From Toxorhynchites rutilus septentrionalis (Eukaryota > Arthropoda > Insecta > Diptera > Culicidae), in the NCBI RefSeq assembly GCF_029784135.1, contig NC_073744.1, positions 83,411,035-83,475,034 of the forward strand: a DNA stretch of 64,000 nucleotides, written 5' to 3'. Made by a program: the position numbers and the translations under genes. Numbering within the stretch: the first letter of the stretch is position 1; every line of letters begins with the position of its first letter. The notes under the pieces were generated by a model that worked only from the letters and a program-made list of their open reading frames with translations, was not told the DNA's origin and searched no databases. Shown piece by piece: positions 1-10,300 of the stretch.

Positions 1-50
1 CACCACATCGGTTCTCATCACAACACATCAACAAACCAACCCAAGCAGCC

Positions 51-290
51 ATGTCTGGACATGGTAAAGGAGGAAAAGTGAAGGGAAAGGCAAAATCCCG
101 CTCGAACCGTGTTGATCTGGAATTCCCCGCAAGGGTAGCTAGGCCGACGCGTTAGTACCAGTGCACCAGTCCACTTAGCCGTCGTTATATAGTTTCGGCC
201 GCCGAAGTGATCCAGTTAGCTGGCAAAGCTGCTTGCGACGATAAGAAAACCCGCATTCGGAACAGAACACATTCGGTTCGGTGGACATCA
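51..290 (+). pseudogene. Histone H2A-derived sequence, copy 1
   Basis: The ATG at 51 opens MSGHGKGGKVKGKAKSRSN, which is the N-terminus of insect H2A apart from Arg4 to His. The frame is lost after about 26 residues: a piece around the VGRIHRLL region is missing and the rest continues in other frames, with similarity to GNYAERVGAG, the CTCGCCGCCGAAGTG region and KKTRI up to about 290. The 50 bp upstream resemble an A/C-rich histone 5' leader. It cannot make H2A. Histone genes lack introns and poly(A), so this could be a DNA copy rather than a retrocopy. Confidence 0.82.
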
Positions 291-906
291 AGACAACAGG
301 CAGTTGCAGCGAGTAGCGAGTGCCAAACGCAATCGCAAAACGGCAGCTGGTAGCAGAAGAAAAAAGTTTGTTCTTTATACAATCTGCTTTGGTGGCAAAT
401 CCAGAACAAGGCGGCATCAAGGGCGTTCGAAATGGTTTTTTTCAAAACCACGAGTACTAAGTTTTCTAAATTGGAACCATTCCATAAAACAAGGCGCTTT
501 TCAGGGCCATTAAACCTTCCAAAAAAGAGTTTAGGAAATACAGTTCAATGCTTTCTAAAACATTATGCAAAATAATAATAAAACACAAATTGATTTTTTC
601 ATCATTTGTTTGCCAGGATCTGATGAGTATGTGAATTTGGCAGTTGTTCTGAGCTTATTGATAGTTGGGGACTTTCCTGATTATTCAATTTTCACCCATT
701 CTTAAATTGTTTCCAGATTGAAAGTACAGTAAGTTACAATTAGTTCGACATTTAGCTAATTGGACGGACATGTAATGCGACTTATTTAGTTGGACATTTT
801 TGTAAACATAGAGATCCAAATTATGACCCCACATTGAAAATCGACACTGTACCACTGTCATCGCAAATGTTCAATTACAGGTTAAAATCGCCTCCAATGC
901 GATACT
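291..906. other. Spacer between H2A-derived copies
   Basis: AT-rich sequence. The start (310-345) resembles a segment of the paired repeat at 1724-1755 (gagtgccaaacgcaat). No gene or RNA seen beyond that. Confidence 0.5.
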
Positions 907-1073
907 GAGTGGCGCTTCGGCACGTCGCATTGAATGTAATTTACTGTACAACATGTCACAAAGCTGGATGGGAAGAAATTTTCCAACTGTGAAAGCTGTG
1001 GCGAGTGGCAACAAATCGCTAAACAGGGAGGTTTAGCCGAACAAGATGGGGATATCGAGTGATAACAAAACAA
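907..1073 (+). repeat. Repeat paired with 1624-1797
   Basis: About 170 bp shared at high identity with 1624-1797 in the same orientation, including the phrase GGATGGGAAGAAATTTT and the end ATCGAGTGATAACAAAA. In both cases it follows H2A-derived DNA, so the H2A-plus-repeat block appears to have been duplicated as a unit. Confidence 0.8.
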
Positions 1074-1278
1074 TAAACTCTTTAGATTGAAGATAATTTT
1101 GTGATCCTGAAAAGGACCCTTTTTAGCCTGTATGTGAATCCAACGAGCGAACAAATCGTAATGAATGTATTTTTTTGCCATCGCTCCCTTTTAACGCTCA
1201 TTCGTTCGTCTCGTTGGACTCGCCCCTTTGGCTGAGTCTGCCGATTTGTCTCTATCCTGTGAGTGTGTACCGCTCGAG

Positions 1279-1286
1279 TATAAAAC
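1279..1286 (+). promoter_or_regulatory. TATA box upstream of H2A-derived copy 2
   Basis: TATAAAAC lies about 60 bp before the H2A-like coding start, as in replication-dependent histone genes. Its presence argues that the copy was made at DNA level with its promoter. Activity is unknown. Confidence 0.5.
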
Positions 1287-1340
1287 ACGCGGACCCCAAA
1301 AAAATATCTTATTTTCTTTCAAACCGTACGGCATCGGCAT

Positions 1341-1585
1341 CGTGGACGTAACAAAGGAGGACAAGTTAAGGGAAAGACAAAGTCTCACTCGAACCGTGCA
1401 GGTCTCCAGTTCCCTGTTGATCGCATTCACTGATTGCTCCGCAAGGGTAACTAGGCCGAACGGATTGGTGCCGGAGCACCAGTATACCTAACAGCGATTA
1501 TAGAGTCTCGGCCGTCGGAGTGCTCGAGTTGGCTTGCAAAGCTGCTCACGACAATCAGAAAACCCGCATCAAGAACAGAGCAGCT
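1341..1585 (+). pseudogene. Histone H2A-derived sequence, copy 2
   Basis: The nucleotide sequence tracks H2A from residue 2 onward: GGACGTAACAAAGGAGGACA corresponds to SGRNKGGQ, then [19 protein letters not shown], then a stop in place of Arg in RIHRLLRKG, then AERIGAGAPVY. The start codon is gone and several frame changes follow, ending near KKTRI. It retains the central part that copy 1 has lost, so the copies decayed independently. Confidence 0.82.
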
Positions 1586-1623
1586 TCGGTTCGGCGCTCA
1601 TCAAGGCAACAATTAGTTTCAAT

Positions 1624-1797
1624 GAGTGGCAAAGTGTTTCTCCGGCACGTCGCATTAAATGTAATTTACTGAACAACATGTCACAAGCTGGATGGGAAGA
1701 AATTTTCGAACTGTGAAAGCTGTGGCGAGTGGCAAACGCAATAGCTAAACAGGAAGGTTTAACCGAACAAGATGGGAGTATCGAGTGATAACAAAAA
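1624..1797 (+). repeat. Repeat paired with 907-1073
   Basis: Second copy of the block described at 907, directly after the second H2A-derived sequence. Confidence 0.8.
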
Positions 1798-1956
1798 CAC
1801 AACACCAAAGGTTCTTCTCATAACCATCAACATATTCATAAAGAGTAAACAGTAAACTAATCCATTTTTCAGGTAGATAGGTAGGTATTCACGTAGGAGA
1901 AGAAAATAAAACAATACATTTAAAATATATATTTAACAAAAGCTGTCCCCTTTGTA

Positions 1957-2011
1957 TAGTCCTACGTCACTCCGGTTATGTCCCCGACATTACCCACCCG
2001 TCTTTTTTTTT
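1957..2011 (+). repeat. Right terminus of the GACGTAGGACTACGTC family
   Basis: ATAGTCCTACGTCACTCC, then GGTTATG and ACCCACC and a T run, matches the right ends at 9720, 44513, 46953 and 58060 in divergent form. It closes the H2A-containing stretch. Confidence 0.6.
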
Positions 2012-2304
2012 TCATCGCCATCCGACAATATTCCATTTTTTTTAATGCATACGATAACACTAAAATGGATAAAAATTGGATTGGAATTTTCGAGAAAATT
2101 GTAGAATTTGAATCTTGCTTGCCAGGCTTAAATGCTCAGTCTGAGCGAGTGATTTTCAGGCGTAAACAAAACCTAAACCACCAAAAAATCACAACCGAGT
2201 GACGATACTTAGAAAGAAATAATACAAATCAGGTTTCATTGCAAGGACACATGTTAAGAGTTTCATGAATAAATGAGACTTGCTAAACTATGGTTTATTT
2301 TCAC

Positions 2305-2341
2305 ACGCGGGACACAAAAAACAAAACGTTATATATATCCC

Positions 2342-2432
<91 letters not shown>

Positions 2433-2457
2433 CGTTTTGTTTTTTGTGTCCCGCGGT
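2305..2457. repeat. Hairpin element with a (TA)n core
   Basis: Arms of about 25 bp, GCGGGACACAAAAAACAAAA on the left and its reverse complement on the right, flank roughly 90 bp of TA repeat. Either a small TA-targeting MITE whose interior expanded, or two element ends separated by a microsatellite. The open frames of repeated Ile-Tyr here are artefacts of the repeat. Confidence 0.85.
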
Positions 2458-2487
2458 AGACCTCTGACCATCTGGTCACTTTAATCC

Positions 2488-3042
2488 AAGGCCAATAAGC
2501 TTCTCGAATTCATCTTCAAAATTTCGGATCAATTTCGCGATCCCACTTGCCTGAAAGCATTATTCTGTACGCTTGTTCGATCGGTTCTGGAATTCGGCGT
2601 GGTGGTTTGGTGCCACTATCAAACATTGTGGGTGGAAAGAATCGAATCAATTCAAAGAAAATTCGTCCGTTATGCTCTACGTACTCTTCCATGGAATGAT
2701 CCAATTAATCTCCCACCCTACAAGGCTCGCTGCCAATTACTGGGACTTGATACATTCCAGAATAGAAGGAAGGTAAGCCAGGCATTGTTTGCAGCCAAAG
2801 TGCTTTTGGGAGAAATTGATAGTCCTGGTATTCTTGCGGAGATATACATCTATGCACCTGAGAGAGTCCTTCGCGCAAGAAGCTTCCTTCATCTTGGACC
2901 ACGTTTGGCGAACTACAGCTTACACGACCCTATTCGCTTTATGTCAGCACGATTTAATGTGTTTTATGAATTCTTCGACTTCCACCAATCTGCCGAAGCT
3001 TTCCGTTGCCGGATTCAACATGGACCACTGAATCAAGAATGA
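2488..3042 (+). pseudogene. Jockey-type LINE reverse transcriptase C-terminus, 5'-truncated
   Basis: The frame reads LVRSVLEFGVVVW, then RIESIQRKFVRYALRTLPW and INLPPYKARCQLLGLDTF, the thumb and C-terminal region shared by Jockey-clade LINEs. The catalytic RT core is absent, as expected for 5' truncation. It stops at TGA 3040-3042; the tail after it (to about 3540, A/T-rich with AAATAAATAA) is the 3' UTR, interrupted by a SINE. Confidence 0.88.
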
Positions 3043-3227
3043 ATGCTGGACGAAGACGCTTCCAACGATGAGTTGTGCTAAATGATTATGTTTATATTAA
3101 TGTTTATATTTTGACCATGATATGTTTTTATGTGCTCCTTTCAATGTATGATGTAAAGATGTGGGATTTTTATGCCATTTTGGCTTTTCCCCGCCAATTT
3201 TTCAATATGACGATATATAGTCAGATG

Positions 3228-3500
3228 TGCTCCCGTGGCCGAGTGGTTAGCGTCATAACTAACATGCCGGGTGTTCGGGTTCGATTCCCGTTCTGGTCGG
3301 GGGAATTTTTCGTCAAAGAAATTTCCTCCGACTTGCACTGTGATCACGCGTATTCTAGAGCTTGCCACTCAGAATGCATTCAAGGCGTGTTATTTGGCAT
3401 AGAAATCTCAACTAAGTACTAATAAAAATGACGCAAGTAATACTACGTTGAGACGGCGAAGTTCCTCTAGGAACGTTAGTGCCATTGAAGAAGAAGAAGA
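3228..3500 (+). mobile_element. tRNA-derived SINE with 15-bp target duplication
   Basis: The head has a pol III A box (TGGCCGAGTGGTTAGCG) and B box (GGGTTCGATTCCCG) of tRNA-Ser/Leu type; the body is about 200 bp and the tail is (GAA)n. It is flanked by identical ATATATAGTCAGATG at 3213-3227 and 3501-3515, so the borders are exact. It sits in the 3' tail of the LINE fragment. Aedes has a tRNA-related SINE (Feilai); I cannot verify identity. Confidence 0.9.
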
Positions 3501-3542
3501 ATATATAGTCAGATGAAATAAATAAATAAAAAAAAATAAATG

Positions 3543-4213
3543 TCTGCAACGAGACCATTTTTGAGTGTTGTACATGTTTCCCAATAACTAATTTTTTTAT
3601 GGTGTTTTATATATAGGTAACACTAAACGATATAAACGATCGAAAATAAAATTGGATTTTTTTTTCAGCCCAACGTGTTATTACGTTTAGTGAAACAGAG
3701 AGTATCAAAGTTGAATAAATCAACCCTTCCTTGATATTTTTCATTACACTCGTTGATTGCAATTACTTTTCCATTCTGGAATTGATTACGCCTAGATAGC
3801 CAGCTACATAGCGCTATTGCGCAGAAAAGCTCAGCGAATACCGGGAAAACATCTAGAATGCATGTGATGAACACGAGGGAATGAAATGAATGTCACTCTT
3901 TCATAATTAATAGTGATTTTTCGCATTGGGTGTCACCCCCTAGTGGTTATTGCAATGAAATTCATTCTACGAATAACAAATCTGTTAACATTGATGGGAA
4001 GTACGGAAACAGTCATTTACACAAACCATGTTGTGTTCAACGAATAGACAGCACCTAGTGCATCATAATTGATTACACTTTATAACCACATTAGGAGATC
4101 CCACTGACTATTATAAACCTTTTGAGCGTTGTTCGCAGTGAAATCCTCGCCCTTGCTTTAGAGAATATTACAGAAGCGATCGAAAGTGCGAATAATTCCC
4201 GCTCTGATTTCAG
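3543..4213. other. AT-rich flank, nothing recognised
   Basis: No coding exon for the missing Ig1 and no recognisable repeat border. The last 40 bp serve as acceptor region for the exon at 4214. Confidence 0.5.
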
Positions 4214-4324
4214 TTCCGCCGGATCGACCTATCATCTACGACTCGAGGCGCCGGGAGAAAACCAACACCGTCGAACCGTATAGCGAGGGCAGCGATATTC
4301 AACTGGTCTGTGAAGTGAAAGGAG
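4214..4324 (+). CDS. Side-family exon a: start of Ig2
   Basis: Acceptor CAG ends at 4213, donor GTAAGC begins at 4325. It enters in phase 1 (codon split after one base) and leaves in phase 1. It encodes the [10 protein letters not shown] linker from the missing Ig1 and the first Ig2 strand with the Cys of [10 protein letters not shown]. The phase-1 entry requires an upstream exon, which I could not find between 1 and 4200, a region made of repeats. Confidence 0.9.
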
Positions 4325-7300
4325 GTAAGCCAGAACCGAGCGGTTGTGAAATTTTGTATCCTCACCCGAGAGCTCTTTTTGCTCTATTTTGTGGCTCACA
4401 GGTCGTCCTCGCCCGAACGTGACCTGGTATCTGGATAACACCGTGATAGACGAATCATACGAAACCCGGCCGGACGGAACAACGGTCAATCATCTTTCAT
4501 ATCCGAATATTGGGCGGCAGCATCTAGACGCCCGGTTGATGTGTGTAGCCAGCAACACAAATCTGACTCCGCCGAATAACAAAGTGGTTGTGTTGGACGT
4601 TAATTGTAAGTGTTTTTACCCCCCGTGACTCTGTTTTGAATCCGGACAATATGTATTTTCCAGATCACTAGGGTTTATTTTTTGGCTTTCTCTCGACAGT
4701 AAAACCGGTAGCTGTTCATATCTTGGTCAAGGAGAAATTCGTTTCTGCTGACAAGCGGTACGATATCGAATGCAAGAGTTCTGGTTCGCGGCCGGAAGCG
4801 ATGATTTCATGGTGGAAGGGAGCCCGGCAGCTGAAGCGTTTGAGCAAGAATGTAAGTATGCACCTGATGAAGTTTACACTTCGGAAATTATCAGGGGAAA
4901 ATACCAAATACCAAATATGGATGCATTTTGCGGATGTGATTCCGCGATATCGTTGAGATAATTCGTGGTTATCGAAAAGCGATTTCAATACTGAACTTTG
5001 TTCCCTTTTCCTGGGTACAGTAGCTTTCGCGAGCAAAGTTGTTGGAAATCGATTTTATCCTGGATTGATGTGTTTTGACAGCAGGAATGATTTCTTTTCG
5101 TTCATTTGGTGAATACGAATAGCCGGATTCAGTGTACTGATGCGATACGCAGCGATGCAATCCTTACCATGGACTGTGAATGGAAATTATAGCCTCTGCA
5201 GCATTCTATTTGTTCAAAATTCACCGGACGTAAACCAAGCCCAACATTGGCAATGCAGAGATGAAGCCTAAAAAATTGCAATTGCCTCTAACAGGCTGTG
5301 CATTTTGTCTGGTTTCTACATTGGAGAGCAAGAGTACAAGCAAGTGTCCTAAATTCGATATGTATCTTGAACATAGAACAATATTATCACACCTGTCTGT
5401 TTATATGAAACGAAACAGATCTGCCGTAAGGCAAATTTTCCAATTATTTAGTCAAGATATACGAGCTTTGTCGATTTTTGTTGACATTATCTTGAGATTA
5501 TGTAAAAATGGCAATGAAGATAACTATCAAACGGTGACCGGAATAAATCGCCACAGTAAACAACTGCAACAGAAACAACCGCTTAGAAAAAGTGTAGTAG
5601 GCTAGAAATATTTGGCGCGGGAAAAACATCATGTGCCTCACATTTCTATTATAAATTTATTCTCTTGTTCTCGTTTTTCGAAATTTATTCTGAGGACAAT
5701 GTAATGGGGACGAAGTCCCCATTTGGCGAGGATAAGGAATCGAGGCGGCCCATGCCGCCAAGATGACGCAATCCGAGTCCACCGCCGACCCGCCGTCGGA
5801 AGCGGCGGTGTCTCGCACGCAAACCTGGGATCCACTGATTGCCCGGTTAGTTTGAAACATAGGATACGATCCTTTAGCAATGTCCGACCGAGCTCTAGCG
5901 AGCGTCGGACGGTATACGTCTGCCCGGGGCGTTACGTTTGCCTGGGGCGATACGTTTGCCCGGTTAATTCTTGTTTTGAAATACAATACCGCGCCACAAT
6001 ATTTATAGCCTACTACACATTTTATAAGCGGTGGTTTCTGTTGCAGTCGTTTTCTGTGGCGATTTATTCCGGGAACCCTATCAAACGATTTAATTGGATA
6101 CGTTACAATCAGTAAAAGTTTAAATGTTTAATGCTTAATTTCTGAATAACATAAGCTTCAGACTACTTCATTTCGACGACCGATTTATGACGAAAAATAT
6201 TGATTGTTTATAAACATATTGTAAACATACAGATGAACCAAATTTTGACGTAGAACTACGTCTTTTATTAGGTGGCACCCTTAAACAGGTCACGTTTTTT
6301 ATGAAATAAAATTAACGTTAATAACTATTTTTGTCATGAACGGATTCTGGCGATTTACATACCAAACGAATCGGACATTTTCTAAGATTTGTTTGATATG
6401 CTATACATTACAATCCCATGGTGTGTAAATGGTAAGAATTCATGAAAACTATAAGCATTTCAATTTTCCCATACATTTGTTCTGTCCATTTGTGTGCTTT
6501 CCCGAACAGAGCTGTCAATAACGGACAACTTATCGACGAGCAACGAAGGGGAAATCGTAATATTTAAAGTCTCCATGTACAAAGGAAAAGAAGAAGAACG
6601 AAGGGGAATATTTGCCTAGAGTATAAACAGTGGATCTCGCTGAGGCAAACTTTTATTCATTTCAACAGCGTTGCTGGGCGAGCTGGACGGTGAGGGATCG
6701 AATGCCTTTCTCAAGCAATGGGGATGGAGGAGTAATACGAGGAAAAAGTAAATTTTTCCAATGAACTGAACTGAAGAAGTTTAAAATCTCACATGTCTTA
6801 GTTTTGGATTGAGCTGTGGACGCGACCAAATTACTGATTCGCTTATGTCTCTAGCATTACGAAACGCAAAACGGAGATATGTGTGTGTATATTTAATTGC
6901 TTCTAGCCATCGATATATGGATTTTGTGTGCGTACGTGCGTGCGTTTGGTGTTGCAAATTATGCAGTCGCAATGATAAATATAAACAGGGAGGGGAGATA
7001 GCAGGGGGGAAATATTTGCGCTAGAGTATTAGTAATGAATCTCTGCTGTGGCAATTATTCAGCCTTTTTCCGAGTAGTTGACATTGTTTGTTTTCCGTCA
7101 TCATAAAGGTTTCGTTGGTGCCTTTGACATGACATCGATGCATTGAACTGACGCTATGGTAAAGCAGATGTTAAGAATGCCCAAAAAATTATCTGGGGAA
7201 TACCAAGTTATTCAATAAGTTATAATAAGTTATTAATTTATTTGGGTTTGCGTGCCAGTTCCAGAACTCCCTTCAACTAGGATTGCACTTGCGCTAATAT

Positions 7301-10300
7301 CGATCATAATGAAGCAATACTACTCTTTTCGAGGTTGTTGAGATTAACAGAAAGAGTTTATTTCGTTTATTTAGTCACCAAGAAAGTAAATGTCGTTCTG
7401 GAATTTTTTATGTGATTTGGTTTCACTTGCCAGTAGCAAAACTTTCTCCACTAAGGATGATAACTGCGCTTATCTCAAGCATGTATTGTTCTGCGAGGAC
7501 AAGAATGAATCATCAAATGATTCTACAATAAAAAAAATATTTCAGGGCGACCAAACTGGTAGAATGGTTATTTCTAAAATTTCGTAGCATTAGAAAATAA
7601 TATTCGCAGTTATAAAAAAGCGACTTCAATTAACCTACAGCGCAGTTCTACGTCATCAATGCGATGGTGTTTTAGATACAACCTCTTATAATTTTTTAAT
7701 AATTTAAATTTAAAAAAAATATTTTAAAAAAGATAAATATTTCTGCTATAGCTTACTATGTTAGCGTATATACGACAAACGTGTCTCTGAGAATTATTCG
7801 TTGTTCTCATTATTCATAATTTTAGTGGCTTCATCCCTCCTGAACTCGTAGTGAGCCGACTAAATCCGAAAATACCGTGGATGATGACGGAAAATACGTG
7901 CTGAACGGATAAAATGTTATTCGTGTCTGAATGGAAGAAAGTTTGAAAATCCGCAGCTTCTTTAATGCATTTTTGTGTTTCTCTTGCTGATGTTTCTTTG
8001 ATATTTTCGCATTTGACGGTTCACTGAATACACAAAACATGCTCGGAAAAAAAATTCAAACGTTCATTCATTTCAAAATTTCCATTGAAAATCTGATCCC
8101 TTTCTTTGATTCAACAGTTTGCCGAGAACGGAAATCAGTCCCTAAGTGTCCTATCGCTCACACCGACCGTGGATGATGACGGAAAATACCTGACCTGCCG
8201 GGCGGAGAATCCCCTCATCCCAGACAGTGCCATCGAGGACAAGTGGCGGCTGGTAGTGCACTGTGAGTATTATCATTATCATTTTCCTCAAGCGGTTCAA
8301 CGATTCGATAGAGAGAAAAATCATTACTTTTTTGCCCCTCTGCATCCCAATTTCCCGTTCATCACCTGAGCTATCGTTATCTTTTGTATTTTTGTTGTAT
8401 CAGCCCAGATCGATAAAAAAGGAGAAGAATTTATTATGAAGTCCGCAAAGACGCAGTGCTATTTTTCTTTCACTGGATAGAATTCATGAAGTCCAAGTAA
8501 GGTGGGAAATTGAATGATAATGGATGAAAGGAAAAGAAGACGATATTGTTCAATACGCATTATCATTGAAACTGCTTTCTTCCTTCGATTGTATAATTTC
8601 TGTTCAATTTTAATGGAGAACTGCATTAGGATTTTTTGTTAGTGTAAAAGCCTCGAGTTCAACAAAAATGTGTGTGTGTGTGTGTTTTTTTTGACGTAGG
8701 ACTACGTCTTTCATTTCTATACCGGGGTGTAAAATCAAAGTTTCGAAAACGAAAGCGTTACGCCGGAGACCGAGATTTTGAGTGTTAATAGCTCCTAAAC
8801 AACTGAACGAAATGGTATGATAAACACTTCATTCGAAAGATAAAATGTCTACGCGTTCTATACTTGTTACTTTCTGATCCAAAAACTTGTTTCAATAGTC
8901 TTAAATTTGCTTTCAAAATAGGCTATTAAAATCACCAATCGGTATATAAGCGAGCGCCGCTCGGAAATCCACTCAGTTCTAATTGAATAGCGATTGGAGC
9001 ATGTTGTCGCTGTTGTGGTGAAGCTCTTCATTTATCATGAAAGCGCGGATGAACGGTGTCACCAAGAGCCTGTTTGTGCACCTTAGGCCAGAAGGGAATC
9101 CATCAGGAGGAGAGTGATGCTACAAACGGTTCCCCGGGAAGATCTCGAAGCAGCCGCTACACACACACACATACACTCACGGAATTCTTTCCGTTTGGAT
9201 AGAGAAAGATCCGGAAAATAATCTGCCAGTTCCTCTAGGAATTTAAAAATACATTCATGTGAAAGAGTTTATTTGAATGTTTTCTATCCATGTAACACTG
9301 TGACCAAATATGTTTCAATCAAGTGCTATTAACAGATGGTTATCGAGTTAGCATTAACCACTGGTGGGCTTCCAGTATCGAGGAAAATGTGGAAACATCT
9401 AATCGTTACTGAAAATAATCTGCCAGTTCCTCTGGGAATTTAAAATTACATTCATGTGAAAAAGTTTATTTTAATGTTTTCTATCCATGTAACACTGTGA
9501 CCAAATACATTAGGTTTTGTGATTTTTCAATCAATCGCAATCAACAGGATAGCTTCTGAAGATTATTCTTCCCCATCAGTAGGATATTTCCGTATCCAAT
9601 ATTGGATGCATAAAACCTTGTGCCTCCAACGTAACGCTCTCGTTTTCGAAGTTCTCCAAATATTCATTCATTCAGAATGAATTCAGATTCAACTTCATAC
9701 AAATGATCTCTAAATCAACGATAGTCCTACGTCACCCTTGCGGTTATCCCATAGATATAACCCACTTCCTGTTTTTTTTTTAAAGAGGTGAGGAACGCTC
9801 TACCAGCACTACCTGGGAAGGGTTAACCCAGACGTCGAGTGGGGATCGCACCCACAAAAACCAAGCCCTCTACTCGTTGCCTTATTCCCCCTGGGACCAC
9901 ATCTAGGCGACTACTTCAGGGGGCGGCTGTGCTCATGCACTTCTCGAGTTTTCAACGCTAACTAGCGTTGTCCTTCCCTTTTTCTCAATATTTTTCTTCC
10001 TTTCTATTCGTTATTAATTCCACTGCGCTGATGTCCTCTTCGCAGGCATTTTGAATTTACCCGTCGAGACGTGAACCGATTAGGAATTGCCCTCCAACTT
10101 GACGCGCAACCCGTCACAGCCACCCTCGCGGGGTTTCTCACCTGTCGAGACGTGAACCGATTAGGAAGCGCCCTCCAACTTGACGCGCGCCCCGTCACAG
10201 TCACCCTCGCAGGATTTCTCTTCCCAACGGAGCGCCGATTAGGCAGTGCCCTCCAACCTGACGCGCACTCCGTCACAGCTACTCTCGTGGGGTATTCACC

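Noticed and set aside
2273..2484. Open frames of alternating Ile and Tyr on both strands
   Set aside because: They are translations of the (TA)n repeat in a hairpin, not genes.
3228..3305. Functional tRNA gene
   Set aside because: The A and B boxes are there, but the sequence is the head of a SINE with a long body, (GAA)n tail and target duplications, and the cloverleaf is not closed by a proper acceptor stem.
1..4213. Signal peptide and Ig1 exons of the Side-family gene
   Set aside because: I looked for an Ig V-type domain ending with a phase-1 donor and found none; this part is histone-derived and transposon DNA.
5261..5605. 114-codon frame after exon c
   Set aside because: It enters the inverted repeat of the Mutator-like element, lacks any recognised motif and is not in phase with neighbouring exons.
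7845..7915. Alternative exon for Ig3 around the 24-bp repeat
   Set aside because: No splice sites, a stop codon soon after, and no homology beyond the 24 bp.
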